This document shows, piece by piece, positions 18,009 through 25,866 of a DNA stretch of 64,000 nucleotides. Below the pieces are notes generated by a model, which was given only the letters and a program-made list of their open reading frames with translations, ran no database searches and had not been told where the DNA came from. The translations under genes and the position numbers were made by a program. Location of the stretch: NCBI GenBank assembly GCA_030674915.1, contig JASXSV010000001.1:124001-188000 (forward strand). Reading direction: 5' to 3'. Source of the stretch: Candidatus Endonucleibacter bathymodioli (GTDB lineage Bacteria; Pseudomonadota; Gammaproteobacteria; Pseudomonadales; Endozoicomonadaceae). How positions within the stretch are numbered: the first letter of the stretch is position 1; each line of letters starts with the position of its first letter.

Positions 18009-18757
18009 TAGATCACCTTTGCCTCATCTTTTAGTTTTTTAATCAGGTCATCTACGTTTTTCACTTTGATACCTGACTGGCGCTTGGGAGGAGCATCAAT
18101 CCTCAGAGTCTTCAGTGTCGTTTTAATATCAACACCTAACACATCTGGGAACCTCACCTCCAGCGGCTTGCGTTTGGCCTGCATAATACCAGGCAACGAC
18201 GCAAAACGTGGCTCGTTTAGTCGCAGATCTGTTGTTATTACTGCAGGCAAGGTAAGCGATAATGTTTGTAGACCTCCGTCTATTTCTCTAGTCACCTGAA
18301 CGGAGTCGTTTTTTATCGATATTTCCGATGCGAAGGTCCCTTGTGGAAATCCTGAAAGAGCAGCTAGCATTTGTCCAGTCTGATTGTTGTCAGAATCTAT
18401 TGCTTGCTTACCTACAATCACTAAATCAGGTTTTTCCTCATCAATAATGGCTTTTAATAACTTAGCTACGGCTAATGATCTCAATTCCTCATCAGTTTCA
18501 ATATGAATTCCTCGATCAGCACCCAAAGCAAGAGCTGTACGGATTTGCTCCTGACATGCTTTTGGCCCAATGGATACCACAATAATTTCTTCTCCGACTC
18601 CTTTTTCTTTCAGCCTAACAGCTTCTTCAACTGCAATTTCACAGAATGGATTTATCGCCATTTTGACGTTAGTCAGATCCACGTCAGAGTTGTCAGATTT
18701 GACGCGAACCTTAATGTTGTAGTCGATGACTCTTTTTACGGCTACTAGTATTTTCAT
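18008..18757 (-). CDS. etfB: Electron transfer flavoprotein subunit beta
   Basis: EtfB (249 residues) is the AMP-binding partner of EtfA. It shows 'KILVAVKRVIDYN' at the start, 'KMAINPFCEIAVEEAVRLKE', 'ALALGADRGIHI', 'IVGKQAIDSDNNQTGQMLA' and the C-terminal 'LRLNEPRFASLPGIMQAKRK', all typical. The first gene of the etfBA pair, it starts at 18757 after a 960-bp relic-filled gap that separates it from the divergent ETF-QO gene. Together the three genes link beta-oxidation or amino-acid catabolism to the quinone pool. Confidence 0.96.
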   Translation of the reverse strand: MKILVAVKRVIDYNIKVRVKSDNSDVDLTNVKMAINPFCEIAVEEAVRLKEKGVGEEIIVVSIGPKACQEQIRTALALGADRGIHIETDEELRSLAVAKLLKAIIDEEKPDLVIVGKQAIDSDNNQTGQMLAALSGFPQGTFASEISIKNDSVQVTREIDGGLQTLSLTLPAVITTDLRLNEPRFASLPGIMQAKRKPLEVRFPDVLGVDIKTTLKTLRIDAPPKRQSGIKVKNVDDLIKKLKDEAKVI

Positions 18758-19299
18758 GGATTCGCATTCTTTCCTTGTTAAAGTTTGAGTGTAAGTTAGT
18801 TTAATTTATAACTTAAATAGCATGTTGTATTTACTCAGCCTGAGCCACAGCAGCTTAACAGTCTAACAAACTTGGATCAAACAGATATTTACTATTAAAT
18901 GTATGCTGGGAATAGCGCTGCAAACTTAGTCTGCATTCATTCAATGTTAACGACAACTTTTGGGTATGGGCTCATGTACTCCTGGCAATTGAAGGTTTGA
19001 GTGAACGCTAATCCATCTACCCCCCCATAACTCTATTATTTATAGGTTTGTGGGGATGTGGACAGCTTGTCGCCTACTCATAGCTTTAATGGTATGAGTA
19101 TAGATACTTGCTGTTTCGCAAGTTTTGTCACTTCGATCTCGGTGAAGAAGTTCTCGCCGCTTCCTCCTTGGAACGGTTTCGAACACGACTGGTCGAGAAT
19201 CATCTATATTTTCCCCACTCACATCAATATCTATGAATGTGGTTTCCCTCGTTAAATTCCCGGTGCTATGAATGATATGGCTGGAGGAAAAGGTATCTT

Positions 19300-19640
19300 A
19301 CAGTTAAACTTACGTGGGTAACGCATTCATCACCGCTACCAAGCGTAATTGCGTTAATTGCGTTAATTGCGTTAATTGCGTTAATTGCGTTAATTGCCTC
19401 AGCATAATAAGCTTCAACATGGTAACGTTTCGGCTCCATGGCGATGATTTTACTGGAATTATGTATATTCTTGAGCGCCGAAAATACTAGTTTACAGAGG
19501 GTTGAATCTGATATCGTTCAGTAAGAGTCAGCTGCTGGCAATGGGTGCCCATGCAATCACCTGATTCGTTATTTGAGAGCTATAATCTACGATCAGCTAG
19601 TTCTAAAATCCAATTCAAGTGTGTCGGTTGTTGTGGGAAT
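19300..19640 (-). mobile_element. IS30-type relic fragments
   Basis: The segment 19473-19530 matches 44228-44285 block by block ('GCCGAAAATAC', 'TTGAATCTGATATCGTTCAG'), and 'GTGTCGGTT' recurs further on in both. On the - strand of the better copy this encodes 'ERYQIQFLR', like the N-terminus of IS30 transposases. Near 19310-19345 a weak counterpart of the IS30 'TFDNGGEFAGH' region remains. The reading frame is destroyed. Confidence 0.45.
19343..19395. repeat. 9-bp tandem repeat (GCGTTAATT, five exact units)
   Basis: Five perfect GCGTTAATT units (19351-19395) follow one imperfect unit (19343-19350). The array lies in relic DNA that would once have encoded part of an IS30 transposase, so the repeat expanded after decay began. 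Confidence 0.9.
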
Positions 19641-19716
19641 CCGTGGCTGGAGTTTGCGAGAATAGTCTTCAACTCCGGAGGTAATAGATAAACATCATTT
19701 AGGAAGGAGGCTGATC

Positions 19717-21387
19717 ATGGAACGTGAGTCCATGGCTTTTGATGTGGTTATTGTCGGTGCAGGTCCTGCAGGGTTGTCTGCGGCCTGTCGCCTGATGCAA
19801 TTAGCAAATAAACATGAGCACAATTTAACTGTCTGCCTTGTAGAAAAAGGCTCTGAAGTGGGGGCTCACATATTGTCCGGAGCAGTCTTTGAGCCTACAG
19901 CTCTTAATGAGCTTTTCCCTGACTGGAAAATCCGTGAAGCTCCCATCAATACGCTGGTAACGCAAGATGATGTCTATGTTTTACGCTCACAAAAAAAAGC
20001 AATTAAAATACCAGGTTTTCTTGTTCCTAAGACCATGCATAACAAGGGCAACTACATCGTTAGTCTTGGTAATCTCTGTCGATGGTTAGGAGAGCAAGCT
20101 GAAACTCTTGGAGTAGAGATCTTTCCTGGCTTTGCTGCCCAAGAGGTTATTTATAATAAAGATGGTAGTGTTAAAGGCATAATTACTGGTGACGCAGGTT
20201 TATCAGTCAACAATACACAAAAACCTAATTTTGCTCCAGGCATGGAGCTCTATGCAAAATACACCCTATTTGCAGAAGGTTGTCATGGTCATTTGGGTAA
20301 ACAGCTCATTAGTCGTTTCCAACTAGATAAAGGGAAAGATCCACAGCATTACGCTCTGGGAATTAAAGAGCTTTGGGATATTGATCCTAAGAATCACAAA
20401 GAAGGATTGGTTATACATACCGCTGGCTGGCCTCTGAGCTGGCCAATGGCTGATAAAGGCAGTACCGGCGGAGGTTTTCTCTATCATCTCGAAAATAACC
20501 AAGTGGCCACGGGATTGATTACTGATCTTTCATACAGTAATCCTCACTTAAATCCGTTTGAAGAGTTTCAGCGTTATAAGCAAAATCCAGTAATCAAACA
20601 ATATCTGGAAGGAGGAAGCCGTGTTTCCTATGGTGCAAGGGCGTTAACCAAAGGAGGGATACAGTCATTACCAGAGATGTCATTTCCTGGCGGGCTATTG
20701 ATTGGTTGCGACGCTGGCACGCTAAATAGTGCTAAAATAAAAGGCACACATACCGCTATGAAATCGGGATTAATTGCTGCTGAAGAGGTATTTAAATCAT
20801 TCAATAACGGCTCAGCAGATGGCAGTATTTTATCTGGTTTTGATGAATCCTTTAAATCATCTTGGCTACACCAAGAATTATACCAGCAGCGCAATTTCGC
20901 GCCTGCGATGCATAAATTTGGGAACATCGTTGGTGCTATATTTGCCTATCTTGATTTAAATGTATTTAAAGGAAAGTTACCCATTACTTTGCGCAATCGA
21001 ATACCAGACCATGCGCGACTTAAGCGATCTAGCCAATGCCGATTTATCCACTATCAAAAACCTGATGGAGTGATTAGCTTTGACGTGCTTTCCTCGGTTT
21101 TTCTTTCGAACACCAATCATGAAGAGGATCAACCCTGTCACCTGAAATTGACTGATATCAGTATCCCTATACATAAAAATTTGCCCTTGTTTGACGAACC
21201 AGCACAACGTTACTGTCCTGCCGGCGTATATGAAGTAATTGTTGATGAACTGACCTTTGAAAAACGATTTCAAATAAACAGCCAAAACTGCATACATTGC
21301 AAAACCTGTGATATCAAAGACCCTTCTCAGAACATTACTTGGGCTGCTCCAGAAGGATCAGGCGGACCCAATTATCCAAATATGTGA
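19717..21387 (+). CDS. Electron transfer flavoprotein-ubiquinone oxidoreductase
   Basis: ETF-QO (556 residues) is a membrane-associated flavo-iron-sulfur protein passing electrons from reduced ETF to ubiquinone. The N-terminal FAD motif 'VVIVGAGPAGLSAA' (residues about 9-22), 'GAHILSGAVFEP', the quinone/FAD region 'YGARALTKGGIQSLPE', 'GCDAGTLNSAKIKGTHTAMKS', and the C-terminal 4Fe-4S binding stretch 'NCIHCKTCDIKDPSQNITW' are all present; the length matches the family. Strong AAGGAGG precedes ATG at 19717, although an ATG five codons later (residue 6) would also serve. It is divergent from etfBA, completing the ETF pathway. Confidence 0.95.
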   Translation: MERESMAFDVVIVGAGPAGLSAACRLMQLANKHEHNLTVCLVEKGSEVGAHILSGAVFEPTALNELFPDWKIREAPINTLVTQDDVYVLRSQKKAIKIPGFLVPKTMHNKGNYIVSLGNLCRWLGEQAETLGVEIFPGFAAQEVIYNKDGSVKGIITGDAGLSVNNTQKPNFAPGMELYAKYTLFAEGCHGHLGKQLISRFQLDKGKDPQHYALGIKELWDIDPKNHKEGLVIHTAGWPLSWPMADKGSTGGGFLYHLENNQVATGLITDLSYSNPHLNPFEEFQRYKQNPVIKQYLEGGSRVSYGARALTKGGIQSLPEMSFPGGLLIGCDAGTLNSAKIKGTHTAMKSGLIAAEEVFKSFNNGSADGSILSGFDESFKSSWLHQELYQQRNFAPAMHKFGNIVGAIFAYLDLNVFKGKLPITLRNRIPDHARLKRSSQCRFIHYQKPDGVISFDVLSSVFLSNTNHEEDQPCHLKLTDISIPIHKNLPLFDEPAQRYCPAGVYEVIVDELTFEKRFQINSQNCIHCKTCDIKDPSQNITWAAPEGSGGPNYPNM

Positions 21388-21494
21388 ACTTTCTACGCCA
21401 GTAATACCTCTTTAATGCAATCACACTCTAGGCCATTACTCTTCCTCTTTTGGCATGATCGAAGAGTAGAGAAAAACAGCTCAGACCAGACATG

Positions 21495-21538
21495 AGACTG
21501 TATATTAGTTTGTATATGTGCTTATCATTAACCCTTAT
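21495..21538. mobile_element. Terminal fragment of an IS256-type element
   Basis: About 44 bp ('GACTGTATATTAGTTTGTAT', 'GCTTATCATTAACCCTTAT') match the reverse complement of 48607-48650, just upstream of the IS256-type transposase relic at 47631-48596. The match stops exactly where the IS5-type element begins, so one element disrupted the other or both were joined by a deletion. Confidence 0.65.
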
Positions 21539-22611
21539 GGAATCTCTGAACAAGCACATTTGTTTTTTACCCACGCCTAAAAATCCAAATTTAAATTTAT
21601 GGTGTATGTGTTTATCTTATGGGCGTGTTTTTAGGTAAAATCGCCCTATTTTTTTCGCTTTCCCTCGCTATTGGCGAGTTTGGGCGGATTAACCACCCAA
21701 ACTCCCTCGTAGCATGTAAAGATTGTCCTGTCCAAGCAGAGTAAATACTTGAGCTGCATCTTTTACTAAGCCTTTGTAGCTGGCTTTCTTGTATTCGAAC
21801 TGACATTTTATCACTCTAAATCAATATTCTACTCTGGCACGAATCTGTGAGTTTTTACGGTTTTGTTTCTTTTGTGATGAGCTCATATTTTTATTTGGGT
21901 TACGTTTGTCATTAACCTTCCATCTCATGCCAGTTCGTTAACATCAGCTTCATTCGCCGGTGTGACGGTTGCGCTGTGTATGACGTTGCTATTGATATCT
22001 GTTCCTATTTGTATTTTAAAACCAAAATAATATTGGTTGTTTTTACGGGTGGAACGCATATCAGGGTCACGTTTTTTGTCTTTGTTTTTAGTAGATCTAG
22101 GAGCTTGGATAATGGTCGCATCTACCATGCTACCTTGAGATACCTTGATGCCTTTTTCAACAAGATATTGATTGATATCCGCAAAGATGATTGCACTAAG
22201 TTGGTGCTTTTCAATTAGTCTTCTGCAATTAAGTATGGTGGTTTCATCAGGTATGGCATCTAATAATTCAAGTTGCGCAAACCGACGCATACAGTCCACA
22301 TCGTATAAGGCATGCTCTGCTGTAGAATCTGATAATGAGTACCATTGCTGTAAGAAATAAATTCGCAACATACTTCCATCGGCATTGGTGGGCGACCTTT
22401 GCCTTTCTTGGGATAGTAAGGCTCTATAATATTGAGCAGGCATACCCATGGTACGGTTTTTTTCATTTCATTTAGAAAGAGATCACGCTTAGTGATAACT
22501 TTTTGATGGATGTATTCTGCGGATACGAAAGTTATTTGTTTCATACGACAATACTGTTTGTTTGTGTGTGGCTGTATTATCTCACATTTATGAGGCTTGT
22601 TCAGAGACTCC
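21539..22611 (-). mobile_element. IS5-family element, both ends present, inactive
   Basis: The 1073-bp element is bounded by GGAATCTCTGAACAAGC at 21539-21555 and an inverted copy with one mismatch at 22595-22611. Its transposase is frameshifted. Flanking 4-mers are TTAT and TTAA, so no clean target duplication survives. The same terminal sequence bounds the 118-bp element at 48679-48796. Confidence 0.85.
21689..22544 (-). pseudogene. IS5-family transposase, frameshifted
   Basis: The N-terminus ('KQITFVSAEYIHQKVITKR', 'VPWVCLLNIIEPYYPKKGKG') is in one frame. The next part ('LRIYFLQQWYSLSDS', 'AIPDETTILNCRRLIEKHQL', 'GSMVDATIIQAPRSTKNKD', 'FGFKIQIGTD') continues in a second frame after a shift near 22380. 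The C-terminus ('FEYKKASYKGLVKDAAQV') is in a third stretch with a stop at 21689. The DDE core is recognisable from the IS1031/IS5 group, but several breaks between 21810 and 21925 make it non-functional. Confidence 0.85.
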
Positions 22612-22655
22612 TTAAGTTATACTGAGGTCTTAAATATATAGCTCTAATAGACTAC

Positions 22656-23303
22656 TTACTTCTTCTCTTTTTTACTCTTTTTAGATGATTTAGCAGTAGC
22701 TTCAGTAGCTTCAGTAGCTTTAGTAGCATTAGTAGCTTTAGTAGATTTAGTAGCTTTAGTAGCTTTAGTAGCTTTAGTAGCTTTAGTAGCTTTAGTGGCT
22801 TTAGTGGCTTTAGTAGCATTAGTAGCTTTAGTAGCTTTAGTAGCTTTAGTAGCTTTAGTAGCTTCAGTAGCTTCAGTAGTTTCAGTAGTTTCAGTAGTTT
22901 CAGTAGTTTCAGCGGCTTCAGCGGCTTCAGCAGCTTTTTCTGCACGTAGTTGCTCCAGCTCTTTATTACAGTCACTGACCTGCTGATTCAGTTGCTTTTT
23001 CTTAGCTTTGAGTATGGTCGTTTCATCAGTCAATATTCTATTCTGTTCTTGCAAGCGCTTGATTTGCTTCTTCATACGGTCAGGATTATGAACCCTCAAC
23101 GCTTTCAATTCAGTATCAGACTCTTTGATATGGGAATTGAACTTCTCGGCCTTTTTTTCAGCAGCTTCCAATCTAGATTTTAACTGTTTTATCTCCTTAT
23201 CATGCTGACTATTCATATCAATAAGGGCTTGAAGGCGGTTCTGCTCAATACTATCCATGTCTTTATTCATATCAACTCGCTCTCCTACATTCAGATGACC
23301 CAT
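22656..23303 (-). CDS. Coiled-coil protein with long Ala-Thr-Lys repeat tail
   Basis: I do not recognise this 215-residue protein. A coiled coil covers about residues 15-125 ('RLQALIDMNSQHDKEIKQLK' and similar). Then comes a tail of about 80 residues built from three-residue units, first AAE/TTE, then ATK, with a few ATN, STK and ATE units. It ends in 'AKSSKKSKKEKK'. The tail is encoded by about 26 copies of a 9-bp unit. Lysine-alanine tails like this occur in bacterial histone H1-like proteins, so nucleic-acid binding is possible but unproven. An open frame starts 26 codons earlier; ATG at 23303 is preferred because GGAGG lies nine bases upstream. Repeat slippage would change tail length in units of three residues without breaking the frame. 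Confidence 0.75.
   Translation of the reverse strand: MGHLNVGERVDMNKDMDSIEQNRLQALIDMNSQHDKEIKQLKSRLEAAEKKAEKFNSHIKESDTELKALRVHNPDRMKKQIKRLQEQNRILTDETTILKAKKKQLNQQVSDCNKELEQLRAEKAAEAAEAAETTETTETTETTEATEATKATKATKATKATNATKATKATKATKATKATKATKATKSTKATNATKATEATEATAKSSKKSKKEKK
22694..22925. repeat. 9-bp coding tandem repeat (GCTTTAGTA type, about 26 units)
   Basis: Units read GCTTTAGTA, with variants GCTTCAGTA, GCATTAGTA, GATTTAGTA, GTTTCAGTA and GCTTTAGTG on the + strand. Variant units are clustered, as expected from slippage and local homogenisation. The array lies wholly inside the coiled-coil gene. Confidence 0.95.
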
Positions 23304-23575
23304 ATAGTTGCTTACCTCCAAAGGGTGTTTACATATTTTTTTAATAGAAATAACTCCTAGCCGCACTCTATAAGAGCACAAGGAATCGGCATATAAAAAA
23401 AGTAACCGTATTATGCTTCATTAAGCGGTCTGATTAAAAGCAATACTTAACCATAGTAGGTAGCGAATTCTATTACAACATCATATTAAAAAAAACTAAG
23501 ATTATTTTTAACAATCTTTTCACTCCCATATTGATAAGCATTGGGACCACAGTATAACGTACGACTTTAGGGAAG

Positions 23576-24320
23576 GTGCGATTAAGTCCTGGTAATGAGA
23601 TAATCCCTATCATTTCTCCTTAATGGTATGAACCACGAGACACAAACTCAGCTTCGCCGACAGCGAATACCAGCATAAACGCCGCCAAACCCGCAAAGAG
23701 AAGTTTCTTGAACGGATGAAAACACTGGTTCCTTAGAAACTAAAGGTGTCAGTTATCGAGCCATATTACCCCAAGCCTGGTAGTGGTCGCCGACCGCATT
23801 CCCTGATGGCGATGCTGCGTATTCACTGTATACAGCAGTGGTACTGAATGGAATGATCCCTGATCACACCACGATCATGAACTTCCGTCACTTATTAGAA
23901 CGTCATGATTTAGCACGCAAAATCTTCAACGAAGTGAATGACTGGCTGAGTGATGCAGGTGTGCTGATCAAAGAAGGCACGCTGATGGATGCCTCCATTA
24001 TCGCAGCTCCCAGCTCCACCAAGAACAAAGCCGGTGAGCGTGATCCAGAGATGCATCAAACCAAGAAGGGTAATTCGGCATGAAGGCTCATATCGGAGTC
24101 GATGCTCGAACTGGGCTGACGCATAGTCTTACGACCACCGCTGCCAACGAACACTATCTGAATCAAGCTGAAAATCTACTGTATGGTGATGAGGAGATCA
24201 TTTTCGTCGATGCCGGTTATCGTGGCGCAGAAAAACGTGACGAGTTGAAAGACATCGATGTCGACTGGCATATCTCGGAACGTCCAGGAAAAGTAAGGGT
24301 TTGAAAGAAGTATCCACGGA
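23576..24320 (+). pseudogene. IS5-group transposase relic, truncated
   Basis: The element starts at about 23576 (GGTGCGATTAAGTCCTGG) and encodes pieces of an IS5-group transposase: 'HKRRQTRKEKFLERMKTLVP', stop, then '[14 protein letters not shown]' and '[11 protein letters not shown]'. Then come '[20 protein letters not shown]', '[19 protein letters not shown]', '[20 protein letters not shown]', '[14 protein letters not shown]' and '[10 protein letters not shown]'. Stops and frameshifts occur near 23740, 23860, 24080 and 24300. The 3' end is cut at 24333 by the start of another IS. Two other relics of the same element lie at 5222 and 41280-41650. Confidence 0.85.
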
Positions 24321-24415
24321 TCAACAACGTTATGAGACCTTTGCACGAGTCTCGCTAAACAACTGAAAATCAGGTATAATAAGCCTTGCACAATCAATGC
24401 CTTTCGGTGAAATTA

Positions 24416-24568
24416 TGGCTTGGAAAAATCTGAAACAACGCAGTCTAGCAGATTCAATGCGGATTGATCACGATACAGTGAAAGAACTCGACTCTGTCCA
24501 TGAGTTCATTAATTGGGCTCGCTTAGAGCATCATCTGAAAACCATTACACGCAGCTGACTATGAATGA
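24416..24568 (+). pseudogene. Transposase N-terminal fragment (left part of the aat-bearing IS)
   Basis: ATG at 24416 opens 'MAWKNLKQRSLADSM', 'HDTVKELDSVHEFINWARLE', the typical start of an IS5-family transposase; a shift then gives 'AADYE' and a stop. Only about 50 codons remain before the aat leader. The same N-terminus is recognisable at 40125-40215. Confidence 0.7.
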
Positions 24569-24589
24569 AATATTTTTCTACATAAGAAT

Positions 24590-25318
24590 ATGAAAGAACA
24601 AATTCACCTCCTTAGCGACGTTGCTCTCACTTTTCCTAATGTGGATGAAGCGTTAACAGAACCGAACGGCCTTCTTGCTGTTGGCGGTAACCTCCAGCAG
24701 GACACGATTTTACACGCTTATCGGAAAGGAATCTTCCCATGGTTTGGAGATGACGAACCTATTCTTTGGTGGAGTCCTGACCCACGCATGGTACTTCAGC
24801 CACAAAACATAGCCATTTCAAAGTCTATGAAAAAGATGTTTATAAAAAATATTTTTCGTATTCGCTTTGATTCATCATTTGAGCAGGTGGTAGAGCAATG
24901 CGCAAAACCCAGGTCTTACACAGACCAAACTTGGATAACCAAAGAAATGAGACAAGCTTATAACACTCTTCATTCCAGTGGTTATGCTCATTCAGCTGAA
25001 GCATGGGAAGGAGATGAGCTGGTAGGTGGGTTATATGGAGTAGCTATTGGGAAAGTTTTTTTTGGCGAGTCAATGTTCAGTAAAAAAAGTAACGCATCTA
25101 AAATGGCCTTTATTTCACTTTGTCAGCACCTGCAGCACTGGCAATTTCAATTAATTGACTGCCAGGTATATACACCACATTTGCAATCTCTTGGAGCTAG
25201 TACCATTTCTAGACATGCATTTGTCAAACTACTGGATTTTTATTGTCCACAAACTCCATGCAACGCAAACTGGAAAGCTCATGGCCCAACCGGACATCCT
25301 AACCCAGCTTCCCCATGA
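24590..25318 (+). CDS. aat: Leucyl/phenylalanyl-tRNA--protein transferase
   Basis: Aat (242 residues) moves Leu or Phe from its tRNA onto proteins with N-terminal Arg or Lys, marking them for ClpS/ClpAP degradation (N-end rule). 'TEPNGLLAVGGNL', 'AYRKGIFPWFGDDEPILWWS' and 'PDPRMVL' near the N-terminus, 'TWITKEMRQAY' and 'VGGLYGVAIGKVFFGESMF' in the centre, and 'LIDCQVYTPHLQSLGA' are family hallmarks, so it appears intact. aat is often found near clpA, infA or the arginyltransferase gene; here it is sandwiched between two transposase fragments within an IS shell. Only about 22 bp separate the transposase fragment's stop from its start, so its own promoter may have been lost and IS-derived promoter sequence may drive it. 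The stop codon abuts the next fragment. Confidence 0.95.
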   Translation: MKEQIHLLSDVALTFPNVDEALTEPNGLLAVGGNLQQDTILHAYRKGIFPWFGDDEPILWWSPDPRMVLQPQNIAISKSMKKMFIKNIFRIRFDSSFEQVVEQCAKPRSYTDQTWITKEMRQAYNTLHSSGYAHSAEAWEGDELVGGLYGVAIGKVFFGESMFSKKSNASKMAFISLCQHLQHWQFQLIDCQVYTPHLQSLGASTISRHAFVKLLDFYCPQTPCNANWKAHGPTGHPNPASP

Positions 25319-25319
25319 G

Positions 25320-25557
25320 TGTGGTTCTCTATGCTTATAGAAATAAACCATTAACAGAACATGATAAGTGTTTTAACCGTTTACATTCCGGCGTGCGCTG
25401 CACTGTGGAGCGAGTGTTTGGCGTTTTGAGATTACACTATGGCATGGCGAAAGCTCGTTATCTTGGCTTAAGCCCAAACCGCACGCGTTTTGAAATAATG
25501 TGCGTGGCGCATAATATTAAACGAGGTTTATCGATTCAGCAGGCAAGTTGCGTCTGA
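25320..25557 (+). pseudogene. Transposase C-terminal fragment (right part of the aat-bearing IS)
   Basis: 'VLYAYRNKPLTEHDK', 'FNRLHSGVRCTVERVFGVLR' and 'YGMAKARYLGLSPNRTRFE' are the C-terminal part of an IS5-family transposase, with the conserved glutamate in 'TVERVFG'. There is no N-terminus or catalytic aspartates. The fragment is open to the TGA at 25555-25557. Confidence 0.85.
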
Positions 25558-25866
25558 AAATCGAAAATGGAGAGTAAAATGGCTCGAATAGCGAATATTC
25601 GAACTGCAATCATGTTTTTTAAGGCTTTATCCTCAAAAAATACTATTAATTAATAGCTGGGCTTGTGCGCCGTTATCGTGCAAAGGTCGCTAGTTATTAT
25701 TGTAGGTGTGTACATTTTCTATATAAGGGTTTAATTTGAGTGTGTATCTAAAAGAGTTAAGATTGACTCCTTTTCACTACTTGAGTACTTTGGCAGCGTG
25801 CAGTATAAAACTTTATAGTTTACAGTGTCTTATCTAATGTTTGCGCAACTAACTTAAAGGAGATTA

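Larger units (their letters stand above)
18758..19716. other. etfB / ETF-QO divergent intergenic region with IS relics
   Basis: It contains a short dispersed repeat (19067-19107), a 9-bp tandem repeat (19343-19395) and degraded IS30-like DNA (19300-19640). A 65-codon + frame and a 60-codon - frame near 19040-19255 have no recognisable content. Promoters for etfBA and the ETF-QO gene should lie at its two ends; the ETF-QO end has a strong ribosome-binding site AAGGAGG at 19704-19710. Confidence 0.5.
24334..25690 (+). mobile_element. IS5-family shell enclosing aat
   Basis: The left end is GAGACCTTTGCACGAG at 24334, and the right end near 25690 is its inverse (…TCGTGCAAAGGTCGC); the core GACCTTTGCACGA is shared exactly. 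Inside lie the first ~50 codons of a transposase, then the complete aat gene, then the last ~80 codons of an IS5-family transposase. The catalytic core of the transposase is missing and aat occupies its place. The left end recurs, inverted, at 40125-40215. The interval 25558-25690 is the non-coding right end of the element. Confidence 0.75.

Noticed and set aside
22694..22925. Regular repeat array as a possible CRISPR
   Set aside because: Units are 9 bp, contiguous and without spacers, and they encode part of a protein; no cas genes are near.
24176..24397. - strand frame across the IS junction
   Set aside because: Antisense to the transposase relic and spanning two different elements.
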